A DNA stretch of 16,574 nucleotides from Clostridiales bacterium (GTDB taxonomy: Bacteria; Bacillota; Clostridia; Peptostreptococcales; Anaerovoracaceae): NCBI GenBank assembly GCA_012511395.1, contig JAAZGD010000120.1, positions 1-16,574 on the forward strand, read 5' to 3'. The notes beneath the pieces were generated by a model. That model saw nothing but the letters and a program-made list of their open reading frames with translations, made no database searches and was not told where the DNA came from. Both the position numbers and the translations under genes were made by a program. Positions 7,981 through 13,876 of this stretch are shown piece by piece; positions within the stretch are counted from its first letter, which is position 1, and each line of letters opens with the position of its first letter.

Positions 7981-8325
7981 ATTTAAAAAAAAGTTCTGAA
8001 TTTCTTGAATTATCAAAATATTTTTTTAACAAAAATGCCTTATCCCATGCCTATATTCCAACGGCTTTTATCATATTCATATCGTATTTTAAAATGAGCT
8101 TTCAAGAGGATCTTTCCCCCAACTTCCTGTAATATATTGTTCAGGGTTTCTTGAAGTATTCTCCCGGGATTCCAGCTGCCAAGGTTTCAAAATCATTTTT
8201 CTTGTTTCATCTCTTACATATTTTTTCATTTTAACTTGCAACAATCCACTCATTATGTTAAATTTAGAGCGTAAAGTAGCACAAAACAATGAAGCAAGAG
8301 AAACATAGTTATTCTAGAATATTCC
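7981..8325. other. AT-rich intergenic region with no confident gene
   Basis: Bases 7981-8088 are A/T runs with no hairpin or ORF worth calling. Bases 8089-8289 hold only the doubtful minus-strand ORF listed separately. No insertion sequence ends or repeats are seen, and no clear promoter for the following tRNA-Pro was found. Confidence 0.6.
8089..8289 (-). pseudogene. Possible 3' remnant of a protein gene, unknown family
   Basis: A 66-codon frame ends ...SRNPEQYITGSWGKDPLESSF. The second half (KMKKYVRDETRKMILKPWQLE onward) has a protein-like composition, with charged helix-like residues and a glycine/tryptophan turn. However, there is no ribosome binding site before the possible ATGs (8289, 8253, 8229) and no terminator after the stop. 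It may be the tail of a gene whose 5' part has been lost, or a small unknown protein, or chance. I do not recognise the family. Confidence 0.25.
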
Positions 8326-8350
8326 AGCCCTCATATTGTCGAGGGCTTTA
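8326..8350 (+). other. Small hairpin upstream of tRNA-Pro
   Basis: AGCCCTC (8326-8332) pairs with GAGGGCT (8341-8347) around an 8-base loop and is followed by TTAGTATT. It ends about 14 bases before tRNA-Pro. It could be a leader or processing element of the tRNA precursor, or a weak terminator. No plus-strand gene lies directly upstream. Confidence 0.4.
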
Positions 8351-8361
8351 GTATTATAAAT

Positions 8362-8439
8362 CGGGGTGTGGCGCAGCTTGGTTAGCGTGCTTGACTGGGG
8401 GTCAAGAGGCCGAGAGTTCAAATCTCTCCACTCCGACCA
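8362..8439 (+). tRNA. tRNA-Pro (anticodon GGG)
   Basis: The acceptor is CGGGGTG/CACTCCG (one G-T pair), the anticodon stem is CTTGA/TCAAG around loop CTGGGGG, and the T stem is GAGAG/CTCTC around TTCAAAT. The discriminator is A and CCA is encoded. It stands alone and is followed directly by a hairpin terminator. Confidence 0.96.
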
Positions 8440-8444
8440 AAAAA

Positions 8445-8495
8445 ATCGCAGAATATTGATACGGTGATTGTATCCATTATTCTGCGATATTTTTA
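8445..8495. terminator. Hairpin terminator after tRNA-Pro, probably bidirectional
   Basis: ATCGCAGAATA (8445-8455) pairs perfectly with TATTCTGCGAT (8478-8488), with an inner GATAC/GTATC stem. ATTTTTAT follows on the plus strand. A run of seven A directly before the stem gives a T run on the minus strand, so it can also end the LRR lipoprotein operon. Confidence 0.85.
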
Positions 8496-8512
8496 TGCTT
8501 TCTTTAATTCAC

Positions 8513-9220
8513 TTAGAAATCCTTTTCTTCAAGGTTTTGATATATAGAATCAAGGGGTGAATAGTCTGTAACAGGGTTGCCCGATAAAAGAATATAATGC
8601 AAATTTGTTAAACCGGAAAGAGGTGACAGGTCTGCAACCTGATTATTCTCCATGTAGAGATATTCCAGATTTTTCATGTTGGAAAGCGGGCTGATGTCGG
8701 AAATGCTGTTGGTTTTAATCCACAGGCTCTCCATCTTTGTCATATTGGAAAGTGCACTTATATCTTTGATATTCCCGTTGCCCCATATCCAAAGGTCTGC
8801 CAGGCTGGTCAATTTGGAAAGGGCGCTGATATCGGATATGCTGTCACAGCAGATATAGAGCCGTTCAAGATTGGTTAAACCGGAAAGAGGGCTTAGATCA
8901 AAGTCATTGTCACTGTCGTAAAGGGCCCAGTTCAGGTTCAAACCTGTTAAATTTTTAAACTGCTTAAGATCACTGATATTTTCTATTCTTGGCAAGGACC
9001 AGTCACTTCCATCCATCTCAAAATCAAAACTTGTAACTGCTTCAGCTTCAGCTATGGTGATATCACCTTCCGGCCGGTCCATGGCTTCACGAATCTTTTC
9101 TTCAAGAACATTGTCTTGGAATATAACCACCTGTGATGTGGGTTCCTCTGAAGGCCCGCCGCAGGATGGGAAGGCTGCGATTAAAATAAGTGCCATTACC
9201 GTAATAAGTACCTTTTTCAT
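8513..9220 (-). CDS. Leucine-rich-repeat lipoprotein (second of tandem pair)
   Basis: The product of 235 residues starts at ATG 9220, six bases after AGGGAG. It has a lipoprotein signal MKKVLITVMALILIAAFPSC with the predicted lipid-bearing cysteine at the end. Residues of about 30-60 form a short module (VVIFQDNVLEEKIREAM onward) that precedes the repeats in many internalin-like proteins. The rest is about six leucine-rich repeats of about 22 residues with the pattern LTxLxxLxLxxNxISDISPLSxL. LRRs form curved protein-binding surfaces; the partner is unknown. The in-frame ATG at 9247 would put a basic stretch before the signal and is unlikely. The gene lies 36 bases after its sister, so the two are one operon ending at the 8445-8495 hairpin. 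It is probably displayed on the outer face of the membrane. Confidence 0.85.
   Translation of the reverse strand: MKKVLITVMALILIAAFPSCGGPSEEPTSQVVIFQDNVLEEKIREAMDRPEGDITIAEAEAVTSFDFEMDGSDWSLPRIENISDLKQFKNLTGLNLNWALYDSDNDFDLSPLSGLTNLERLYICCDSISDISALSKLTSLADLWIWGNGNIKDISALSNMTKMESLWIKTNSISDISPLSNMKNLEYLYMENNQVADLSPLSGLTNLHYILLSGNPVTDYSPLDSIYQNLEEKDF
9039..9116 (-). repeat. 78-bp module, copy in second LRR gene
   Basis: This stretch differs from 9810-9887 at two positions over 78 bases (one T/C in the repeated alanine-glutamate codons, one C/T in the arginine-isoleucine region). It encodes DNVLEEKIREAMDRPEGDIT and the following AEAEA. Confidence 0.9.
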
Positions 9221-9256
9221 AATTAACTCCCTTCTCAGATTTATCACCGATGAACA

Positions 9257-9991
9257 TTACATTTCTATATCTACAAACTCTAAATTCGGGTAAATATCTT
9301 TAAGAGGGCTGAAATCAGTGATTAAGTTATTACTGATCTTCAGTTCTCTCAAATCCGTAAGATTGGAAAGAACGGTGATATCTGAGATTGAATTATCATC
9401 AAGAAAAAGGCTCCAGATTTTCGTCAAATCCCCCAGTGCCGTTATATCCTTTATGCCGCCGCCGCAGGCTGAAAAAATCTCCAAATTTTTCATGTCAGAA
9501 AGAAAGTCCAGGCTTATGTCACCCTTTTGTCGTACACCTTCCTCACCATTACAAGTCCAGTCAAAAATCATGCAGGTCATGTTTGTAAGGTCCCTTAGCA
9601 CGGAAAGATCTTCCGCAGATACTCCTGTAAACCCTAAACTTTTAAGAGAGGTAAGCTGGGCAAGGGGTGAGAGGTCGTGAAAGTCGTTATAAGACAGATT
9701 CAGGTCTTCAAGCCCCGTAAAGTATTTTAAATCGCTGATGTCCTTGATTCCTCCGTTTTTTAAGTTCATATCATCAAAGCTTTCATTGGAAAGATCAAGA
9801 CTAATAACAGCTTCAGCTTCAGCTACGGTGATATCACCTTCCGGCCGGTCCATGGCTTCACGAATTTTTTCTTCAAGAACATTGTCTGTAAAAATAATAA
9901 CCTCAGGTGCAGCCTCCCCCGAAGGCCCGCCGCAGGATGCAAAACTCATCATCAAAAGTAGCACCGGCAATAATAACAGTGCCTTCTTCAT
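9257..9991 (-). CDS. Leucine-rich-repeat lipoprotein (first of tandem pair)
   Basis: This 244-residue protein has a lipoprotein signal ending MMSFASC followed by GGPSGE, a linker, then the pre-repeat module (VIIFTDNVLEEKIREAM onward). Degenerate leucine-rich repeats follow (for example LEDLNLSYNDFHDLSPL and SLFLDDNSISDITVLSNL). An insert around WTCNGEEGVRQKG breaks the repeat period and carries a cysteine; another cysteine is in FSACGGG. The ATG at 9991 follows AAAGGAGGG with good spacing. It is the promoter-proximal gene of the pair. The signal end and pre-repeat module are almost identical in DNA to the downstream gene, while the repeats have diverged, which suggests duplication followed by change of the binding surface. 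The ligand is unknown. Confidence 0.85.
   Translation of the reverse strand: MKKALLLLPVLLLMMSFASCGGPSGEAAPEVIIFTDNVLEEKIREAMDRPEGDITVAEAEAVISLDLSNESFDDMNLKNGGIKDISDLKYFTGLEDLNLSYNDFHDLSPLAQLTSLKSLGFTGVSAEDLSVLRDLTNMTCMIFDWTCNGEEGVRQKGDISLDFLSDMKNLEIFSACGGGIKDITALGDLTKIWSLFLDDNSISDITVLSNLTDLRELKISNNLITDFSPLKDIYPNLEFVDIEM
9810..9887 (-). repeat. 78-bp module, copy in first LRR gene
   Basis: This is the direct-repeat partner of 9039-9116, in the same frame and orientation. A second short identity (19 bases around the lipobox, encoding SCGGPS) lies about 30 bases further 5' in both genes. Confidence 0.9.
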
Positions 9992-10041
9992 TGAAAAACC
10001 CTCCTTTGATAGTTTAAAGCCTTAAAGCATACTTTACAGGA

Positions 10042-10047
10042 ATTATA
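10042..10047 (-). promoter_or_regulatory. Probable -10 box of the LRR lipoprotein operon
   Basis: A perfect TATAAT stands on the minus strand about 50 bases before ATG 9991. The best -35 at 17-base spacing (TTCCCT, 10065-10070) is weak, so an activator may be needed. Confidence 0.5.
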
Positions 10048-10107
10048 CACCTTACATGAAAAAGAGGGAATAAGGAGGTTGAAGAAATTTTTGCGATTAA
10101 GCGGTAT

Positions 10108-10135
10108 TTGTATTTTAAATAATAGGGTATATACT
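10108..10135 (+). promoter_or_regulatory. Probable promoter of the thioesterase gene
   Basis: -35 TTGTAT (10108-10113) and -10 TATACT (10130-10135) are 16 bases apart. The start would be about 18 bases before the gene's ATG, with AAGGAGGTG (10145-10152) in between. Confidence 0.5.
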
Positions 10136-10159
10136 AAATATAGTAAGGAGGTGTTAGTT

Positions 10160-10570
10160 ATGAAGGAATATTCAATTAAAGAGGGCGCCTCTCTTGTTGT
10201 TCATAGTCAATCCTCTTCTTTAAATGAGGGAGTTTCTAAAGAAGGCTTTGAGCTGTCCACCTTGCTGTCCACAGGAAGCCTAGCCAGGATGGTGGCTGAT
10301 GCTTCCATCGAACTAATCGATCAAAACCTGCCGGAGGAATACTTTTCTATAGGAAAAAGCTTCCAAATAACTCATCTGGCACCTGTCTTTTCAGGACAGT
10401 CCATAACTCTTTCAATTAAGGTGAAAACAGCGCAAGGCTGTTTTGTAATTCTAGGCTTTGAAGTATCAGATGACAAGGGAGTATTTGCCAACGGAAGCCA
10501 TGAGAGAGTGATTGTACAAAAAAATCTGCTCTTTGATAAGGCTTTTGACAGAATGCAGGAGCAACCTTAA
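10160..10570 (+). CDS. Hotdog-fold acyl-CoA thioesterase, FlK-like
   Basis: This 136-residue protein resembles the single-domain hotdog thioesterases related to fluoroacetyl-CoA thioesterase FlK. The visible pattern is LSTGSLARMVADAS (about 36-49), a long hydrophobic helix, then FQITHLAPVFSGQ (68-80) and GSHERVIV near the end. T38 and H72 have the same 34-residue spacing as the catalytic Thr and His of FlK. The FlK glutamate position is A46 here, with D47 next to it, so chemistry or substrate may differ. ATG 10160 is chosen for the excellent AAGGAGGTG seven bases upstream. The in-frame TTG at 10079 abuts another AAGGAGG with no spacing and would add 27 unrelated residues. It has its own promoter and terminator. 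It would cleave a short acyl-CoA in the cytosol; the acyl group is unknown. Confidence 0.75.
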   Translation: MKEYSIKEGASLVVHSQSSSLNEGVSKEGFELSTLLSTGSLARMVADASIELIDQNLPEEYFSIGKSFQITHLAPVFSGQSITLSIKVKTAQGCFVILGFEVSDDKGVFANGSHERVIVQKNLLFDKAFDRMQEQP

Positions 10571-10594
10571 CATATAACCTGGCCTGTAAGCAAG

Positions 10595-10617
10595 GGCAGC
10601 GTAACGGCTGCCTTTTT
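10595..10617 (+). terminator. Intrinsic terminator after the thioesterase gene
   Basis: GGCAGC (10595-10600) pairs with GCTGCC (10607-10612) around GTAACG and is followed by five T. It separates the thioesterase from the methyltransferase operon. Confidence 0.85.
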
Positions 10618-10632
10618 GATTATTAAAAATTA

Positions 10633-10663
10633 TTTACAAAAAGGTGCTAAAAATTAGTAAAAT
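10633..10663 (+). promoter_or_regulatory. Possible promoter of the methyltransferase operon
   Basis: -35 TTTACA (10633-10638) and -10 TAAAAT (10658-10663) are 19 bases apart, longer than ideal. The predicted start near 10670 falls on the edge of the dyad at 10671-10686. Confidence 0.4.
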
Positions 10664-10670
10664 GGATTTA

Positions 10671-10686
10671 TTGACACTGATGTCAA
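10671..10686. promoter_or_regulatory. Candidate operator dyad before the methyltransferase operon
   Basis: TTGACACTGATGTCAA is a perfect inverted repeat (TTGACA, 4-base spacer, TGTCAA). It sits between the probable promoter and the AAAGGAGAG ribosome binding site, where a bound repressor would block transcription. No regulator gene is nearby. Confidence 0.5.
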
Positions 10687-10701
10687 GAAAGGAGAGTAGT
10701 T

Positions 10702-11343
10702 ATGTCTTTATTGTTTGAAGCAATGAAAGAGTCTGTACTTCTTGGAGAAGAGGAGGAAGCCAAAAAGCTGGCTTTGGAAGCTCTTGCTGAAGGCCTTAAT
10801 GTGGAAGAGGTGATGGAGAAGGGTTTCTTAAAAGGCATAAGGCAAGCAGGCGATCTATACGAAGAAGGGGAATACTTCCTGCCGGAGCTGGTTTGCTCCG
10901 CAGATGCTATGAAGGAGGCTTTGGCCATTCTTGATTCTGCCTTAAAAGAAAGAAAAGTAGAAAAGGGCACAGAAAAGAAGGTGATGATGGTTACTGTAAA
11001 CGGTGATGTCCATGATATAGGAAAAACTATTGTTGGCGCCATGCTTACTGCAAACGGAATGAACCTTATTGATTTGGGAGCAGATATTCCAAATGAGGAG
11101 GTAGTAGAAGCAGTATTGCGGGAAAAACCTGATGTATTAGGTCTTTCCGCGCTTTTGACTTCTACCATGGAAGAGCAGGGAAAGATTATCAAGATGCTTG
11201 AAGAAAGAAATTTAAGAGACAAGGTTAAGGTGATTGTGGGAGGAGCGCCTGTCACCGAAAGCTGGGCTAAAACCATTGGGGCAGACGGCTATGCAGACAG
11301 CGCTGTAACTGCAGTCAATCTTGTGAGAGACCTGTTTAATTAA
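10702..11343 (+). CDS. Corrinoid (methyl-carrier) protein of a methyltransferase system
   Basis: The 213-residue protein carries a cobalamin cofactor whose cobalt accepts and donates methyl groups between the two methyltransferases encoded downstream. Residues 1-85 are the helical cap domain typical of MttC/MtbC and methionine synthase (VMEKGFLKGIRQAGDLYEEGEYFLPEL). Residues 93-213 are the Rossmann-like B12 domain with GDVHDIGK at 101-108, where H104 is the lower cobalt ligand. The usual SALLTSTM and GGAPV loops follow. Length is normal for the family. The start has AAAGGAGAG nine bases upstream. It is the first gene of a three-gene operon and lies ten bases before the methyltransferase. It resembles MtbC/MttC/MtgC, but which methyl donor it serves cannot be read from its own sequence. 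Confidence 0.93.
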   Translation: MSLLFEAMKESVLLGEEEEAKKLALEALAEGLNVEEVMEKGFLKGIRQAGDLYEEGEYFLPELVCSADAMKEALAILDSALKERKVEKGTEKKVMMVTVNGDVHDIGKTIVGAMLTANGMNLIDLGADIPNEEVVEAVLREKPDVLGLSALLTSTMEEQGKIIKMLEERNLRDKVKVIVGGAPVTESWAKTIGADGYADSAVTAVNLVRDLFN

Positions 11344-11353
11344 GGAGATAAAA

Positions 11354-12784
11354 ATGAATACTATACTGAGAGTTCTGTCAGAGGAAGAGCTTTCTCAAAT
11401 TCATAAAGAAAGCGTACGGATATTAGAAGAAGTAGGCGTAAGAGTACCCAGCGAAAAGGCTCTTTCCCTTCTTGAAAAAGAGGGAGCGGAAGTCCTGTGG
11501 GATGAAAAGATAGTGAAGTTTCCCCAAGCTTTAATAGAAAAAACATTAAAGCAGTCACCTAAAAGTTTTACCCTGGGAGCAAGGTGTGAAGACCACAATG
11601 TTTTACTCCCCGGCTTATCTTCATCAATAAATCTGGATGGTATGGGCACAAGGGTAATAGACTTTAATACAGGGGAGAGGAGAGGCTCTCTTCTTTCAGA
11701 TATTGAAAACGCCGCAAGAGTTTTTGAAAGGATGAAAGCAGGGACAGTGCTTTGGCCGCCTCTTGTGGCTCACGACGTGCCGCAAGGTGCCGCAGGCTTT
11801 TTAGGAGCTGCCACATGTTATATAAATTCGGGAAAACATATACAGGATGAAGTGAAAAAGGTTTCTGAGGTATATTACGTTAAGGAAACTGTAAAAGCTA
11901 TTTTAGGGGGAGAGGAAAAGCTTAAGGAGAGAATGCTCTATTCGGCTACCTATTGTACAGTAGCTCCCTTGAGCCATGACCTTGAGATGCTTGAAGCTAC
12001 CATGGCATTGACAAAAATGAACTCTCCTATTCTTATGTATCCTATGCCTGCCTCGGGAAGTACAGGGCCTGCCGGCCTCTTTAACAATGTGGCGGTGGCT
12101 AACGCTGAGGTTTTGTCCTGTGTGGCTATATTTCAAACGGTTACTCCCAACACACCCTTGATTTACGGAGCAGCTGTAGGGTCCATCGACAGAAGCACAG
12201 GCAGGTTTTTGGAAGGAGCACCTGAAACTGCTCTTCAATTGACATGCATGAATCAGATGGGCAAGTACTACGGATTTCCCACTATTGTAGCGGGCTGTTT
12301 GACGGATGCTGCGGATATGGGCTTCCAGGCTGCTCTTGAAAAGCTTATGAACACTTTACCCTTAGTTCTTACAGGCTGTGATGTAGTTCAGGGCGCAGGA
12401 TTTTTGGAAAGCAGCATGACCATGACACTGGAACAGATTTTAATGGATGGTGAAATTCTTGAACTTTCCAACAGATTTGCAAAAGGTGTTACAAACTTTA
12501 AGGATGAAGATATGTTTGAGGAAATTAAAAAGGTGGGACCGGGAGGTCACTTCTTAAAGCAGAAGAGCACAAGAGAGCTGTTTAGAAGTGATGAGTATTA
12601 CACTCCAAATCTTATGAACAGAGACACATACGATACCTGGGTTAAGCTGGGTTCTCCCACTATGATTTCCAATGCCAGGGAAACAGTTTCTAAAATTTTA
12701 AGTGAAGGTATAGTCTGCCCGCTGCCTGCTCAAACAGAAAAGGTTATAAGGGATATTATGGAGGAAGCGAAGGCTAAGCTATAG
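11354..12784 (+). CDS. MttB-superfamily methyltransferase, non-pyrrolysine type
   Basis: The 476-residue protein belongs to the trimethylamine methyltransferase (MttB) superfamily, which moves a methyl group from a methylated amine to the corrinoid protein. Family features include the N-terminal VLSEEELSQIHKESVRILEE helix, the barrel segments YPMPASGSTGPAG (about 229-241) and the C-terminal FLESSMTMTLEQILMDGEI. There is no in-frame TAG and the frame is full length, so it does not use pyrrolysine. Pyrrolysine-free members characterised in other bacteria act on quaternary amines such as glycine betaine, proline betaine or carnitine. That is a reasonable class expectation, but no residue here fixes the substrate. 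The start has AAGGAG seven bases upstream. The neighbours on both sides are the corrinoid protein and the second methyltransferase. The stop (TAG) overlaps the region holding the next ribosome binding site. Confidence 0.9.
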   Translation: MNTILRVLSEEELSQIHKESVRILEEVGVRVPSEKALSLLEKEGAEVLWDEKIVKFPQALIEKTLKQSPKSFTLGARCEDHNVLLPGLSSSINLDGMGTRVIDFNTGERRGSLLSDIENAARVFERMKAGTVLWPPLVAHDVPQGAAGFLGAATCYINSGKHIQDEVKKVSEVYYVKETVKAILGGEEKLKERMLYSATYCTVAPLSHDLEMLEATMALTKMNSPILMYPMPASGSTGPAGLFNNVAVANAEVLSCVAIFQTVTPNTPLIYGAAVGSIDRSTGRFLEGAPETALQLTCMNQMGKYYGFPTIVAGCLTDAADMGFQAALEKLMNTLPLVLTGCDVVQGAGFLESSMTMTLEQILMDGEILELSNRFAKGVTNFKDEDMFEEIKKVGPGGHFLKQKSTRELFRSDEYYTPNLMNRDTYDTWVKLGSPTMISNARETVSKILSEGIVCPLPAQTEKVIRDIMEEAKAKL

Positions 12785-12800
12785 GAGGGTATAGGAGTAT

Positions 12801-13814
12801 ATGGCTATAAATATGGTAGAGTGGCAAAGACAGGTTATTTTGGAAAAGGTGAAAAAACCATCACCTCTACTTCTTTATCCTGCCCTTTCTTTAATGGACG
12901 TATCTTTGGGAGAATTGCTTCATAACTCTAGTTATCTTGCAGAAGCTATGAGGATCATTGTGGAAAAAGCAGACCCGCTGATCTCGGTAGGCGTAATGGA
13001 TTTGTCAGTTGAAGCTGAAGCATTTGGTGCAGAGATTAAAGAGTATGAAAATGAGGTACCTACAGTTAAAGGGGCCTTGATAACAGATATTCCTTCAGCG
13101 GAAGCATTAAGAGTCCCTGAAGTAAACCGTCACAGGACGAAGGTGATGGTGGAAGCCTGCTCTTTAGCTAAAAAAGTGATTAGTGACAGGCCGGTGCTTG
13201 GGGGCATATTAGGACCCTTTTCTCTTGGGGGAAGACTTCTTGATGTTAACAAAGCATTAGTCTATACGAAGAAGAATCCTGAGCTTCTTCATCTAACCTT
13301 GCAAAAGGTCTGTGAATTTCTTATAGATTACGGAGGAGAGTTTAAAAAAGCCGGAGCTGACGGAGTTTTTATTGCAGAGCCTTTGGCAGGCCTTATTTCA
13401 CCTAAGATGTCAGAGGAATTTTCAGGAGCCTACATTAAAAAAATTGTAGACTTCCTTCAGGATGAAAGCTTTTCAGTGTTTTATCACAACTGCGGGGATG
13501 CAGCGGGTAAAATGACGGAATCAATCGTAAACACAGGTGTGAGAGCAATTCACTTTGGAAATAAGGTCAACATGAAAGAGGTGATGGACCTGATTCCTCC
13601 CGATATTTTAGTTATGGGTAACATAGACCCTGCAGCCTGCTTTGTGAACGGCACTCCGGAAATAATGAGAGCATGTGTAAGAGCGCTTCTTGACAGTGTG
13701 GGAAGCTACAACAACTTTATTCTCTCCTCAGGCTGCGATGTGCCTCATACAGCCGGCTTTGATATTATCCATGCATTTTATCATGAAGCTGAAAAATGGC
13801 AGGAGAAATTGTAG
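12801..13814 (+). CDS. UroD-fold methylcobamide methyltransferase (MtaA/MtbA-like)
   Basis: The 337-residue protein has the uroporphyrinogen-decarboxylase fold shared with methanogen MtaA and MtbA, zinc enzymes that move the methyl group from the corrinoid protein to coenzyme M. The zinc signature HXC...C is present: H229 and C231 (FYHNCGD) and C312 (SSGCDVP). Heme-pathway UroD lacks this triad, so a decarboxylase role is unlikely. The ATG at 12801 follows AGGAGGG (11 bases) and AGGAG (3 bases). The next ATG, 12 bases later, is too far from either. It is the last gene of the operon, 16 bases after the MttB homologue. Most bacteria lack coenzyme M, so the true methyl acceptor (tetrahydrofolate, homocysteine or another thiol) is open. 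Confidence 0.85.
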   Translation: MAINMVEWQRQVILEKVKKPSPLLLYPALSLMDVSLGELLHNSSYLAEAMRIIVEKADPLISVGVMDLSVEAEAFGAEIKEYENEVPTVKGALITDIPSAEALRVPEVNRHRTKVMVEACSLAKKVISDRPVLGGILGPFSLGGRLLDVNKALVYTKKNPELLHLTLQKVCEFLIDYGGEFKKAGADGVFIAEPLAGLISPKMSEEFSGAYIKKIVDFLQDESFSVFYHNCGDAAGKMTESIVNTGVRAIHFGNKVNMKEVMDLIPPDILVMGNIDPAACFVNGTPEIMRACVRALLDSVGSYNNFILSSGCDVPHTAGFDIIHAFYHEAEKWQEKL

Positions 13815-13830
13815 GTTTTCATTACTATTG

Positions 13831-13839
13831 TGATATAAT
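13831..13839 (+). promoter_or_regulatory. Extended -10 promoter of ppdK
   Basis: TGATATAAT matches TGnTATAAT exactly, about 38 bases before the ppdK ATG. No good -35 is seen at normal spacing, which extended -10 promoters tolerate. No terminator separates it from the operon upstream, so read-through could add to ppdK expression. Confidence 0.65.
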
Positions 13840-13876
13840 AAATTTTTTAGATTACTTTTAGAAAGAGGGTTAAGGG

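Noticed and set aside
10079..10159. N-terminal extension of the thioesterase from TTG 10079
   Set aside because: The AAGGAGG there touches the TTG with no spacing, the promoter at 10108-10135 lies inside it, and ATG 10160 has an ideal site.
10571..10701. Cobalamin riboswitch before the corrinoid gene
   Set aside because: The gap is too short once the thioesterase terminator is subtracted, and no B12-box-like sequence is visible.
10683..11276. 197-codon minus-strand ORF opposite the corrinoid gene
   Set aside because: It is antisense to a firmly identified corrinoid protein with intact motifs. It is serine/threonine rich, as expected from reading a glutamate/lysine-rich gene backwards, and has no ribosome binding site.
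11354..12784. Pyrrolysine-containing MttB
   Set aside because: The frame is full length without any in-frame TAG, so it is the pyrrolysine-free type.
12801..13814. Uroporphyrinogen decarboxylase of heme synthesis (hemE)
   Set aside because: The HXC...C zinc triad and the operon with corrinoid and MttB genes point to a methyltransferase. No heme genes are nearby.
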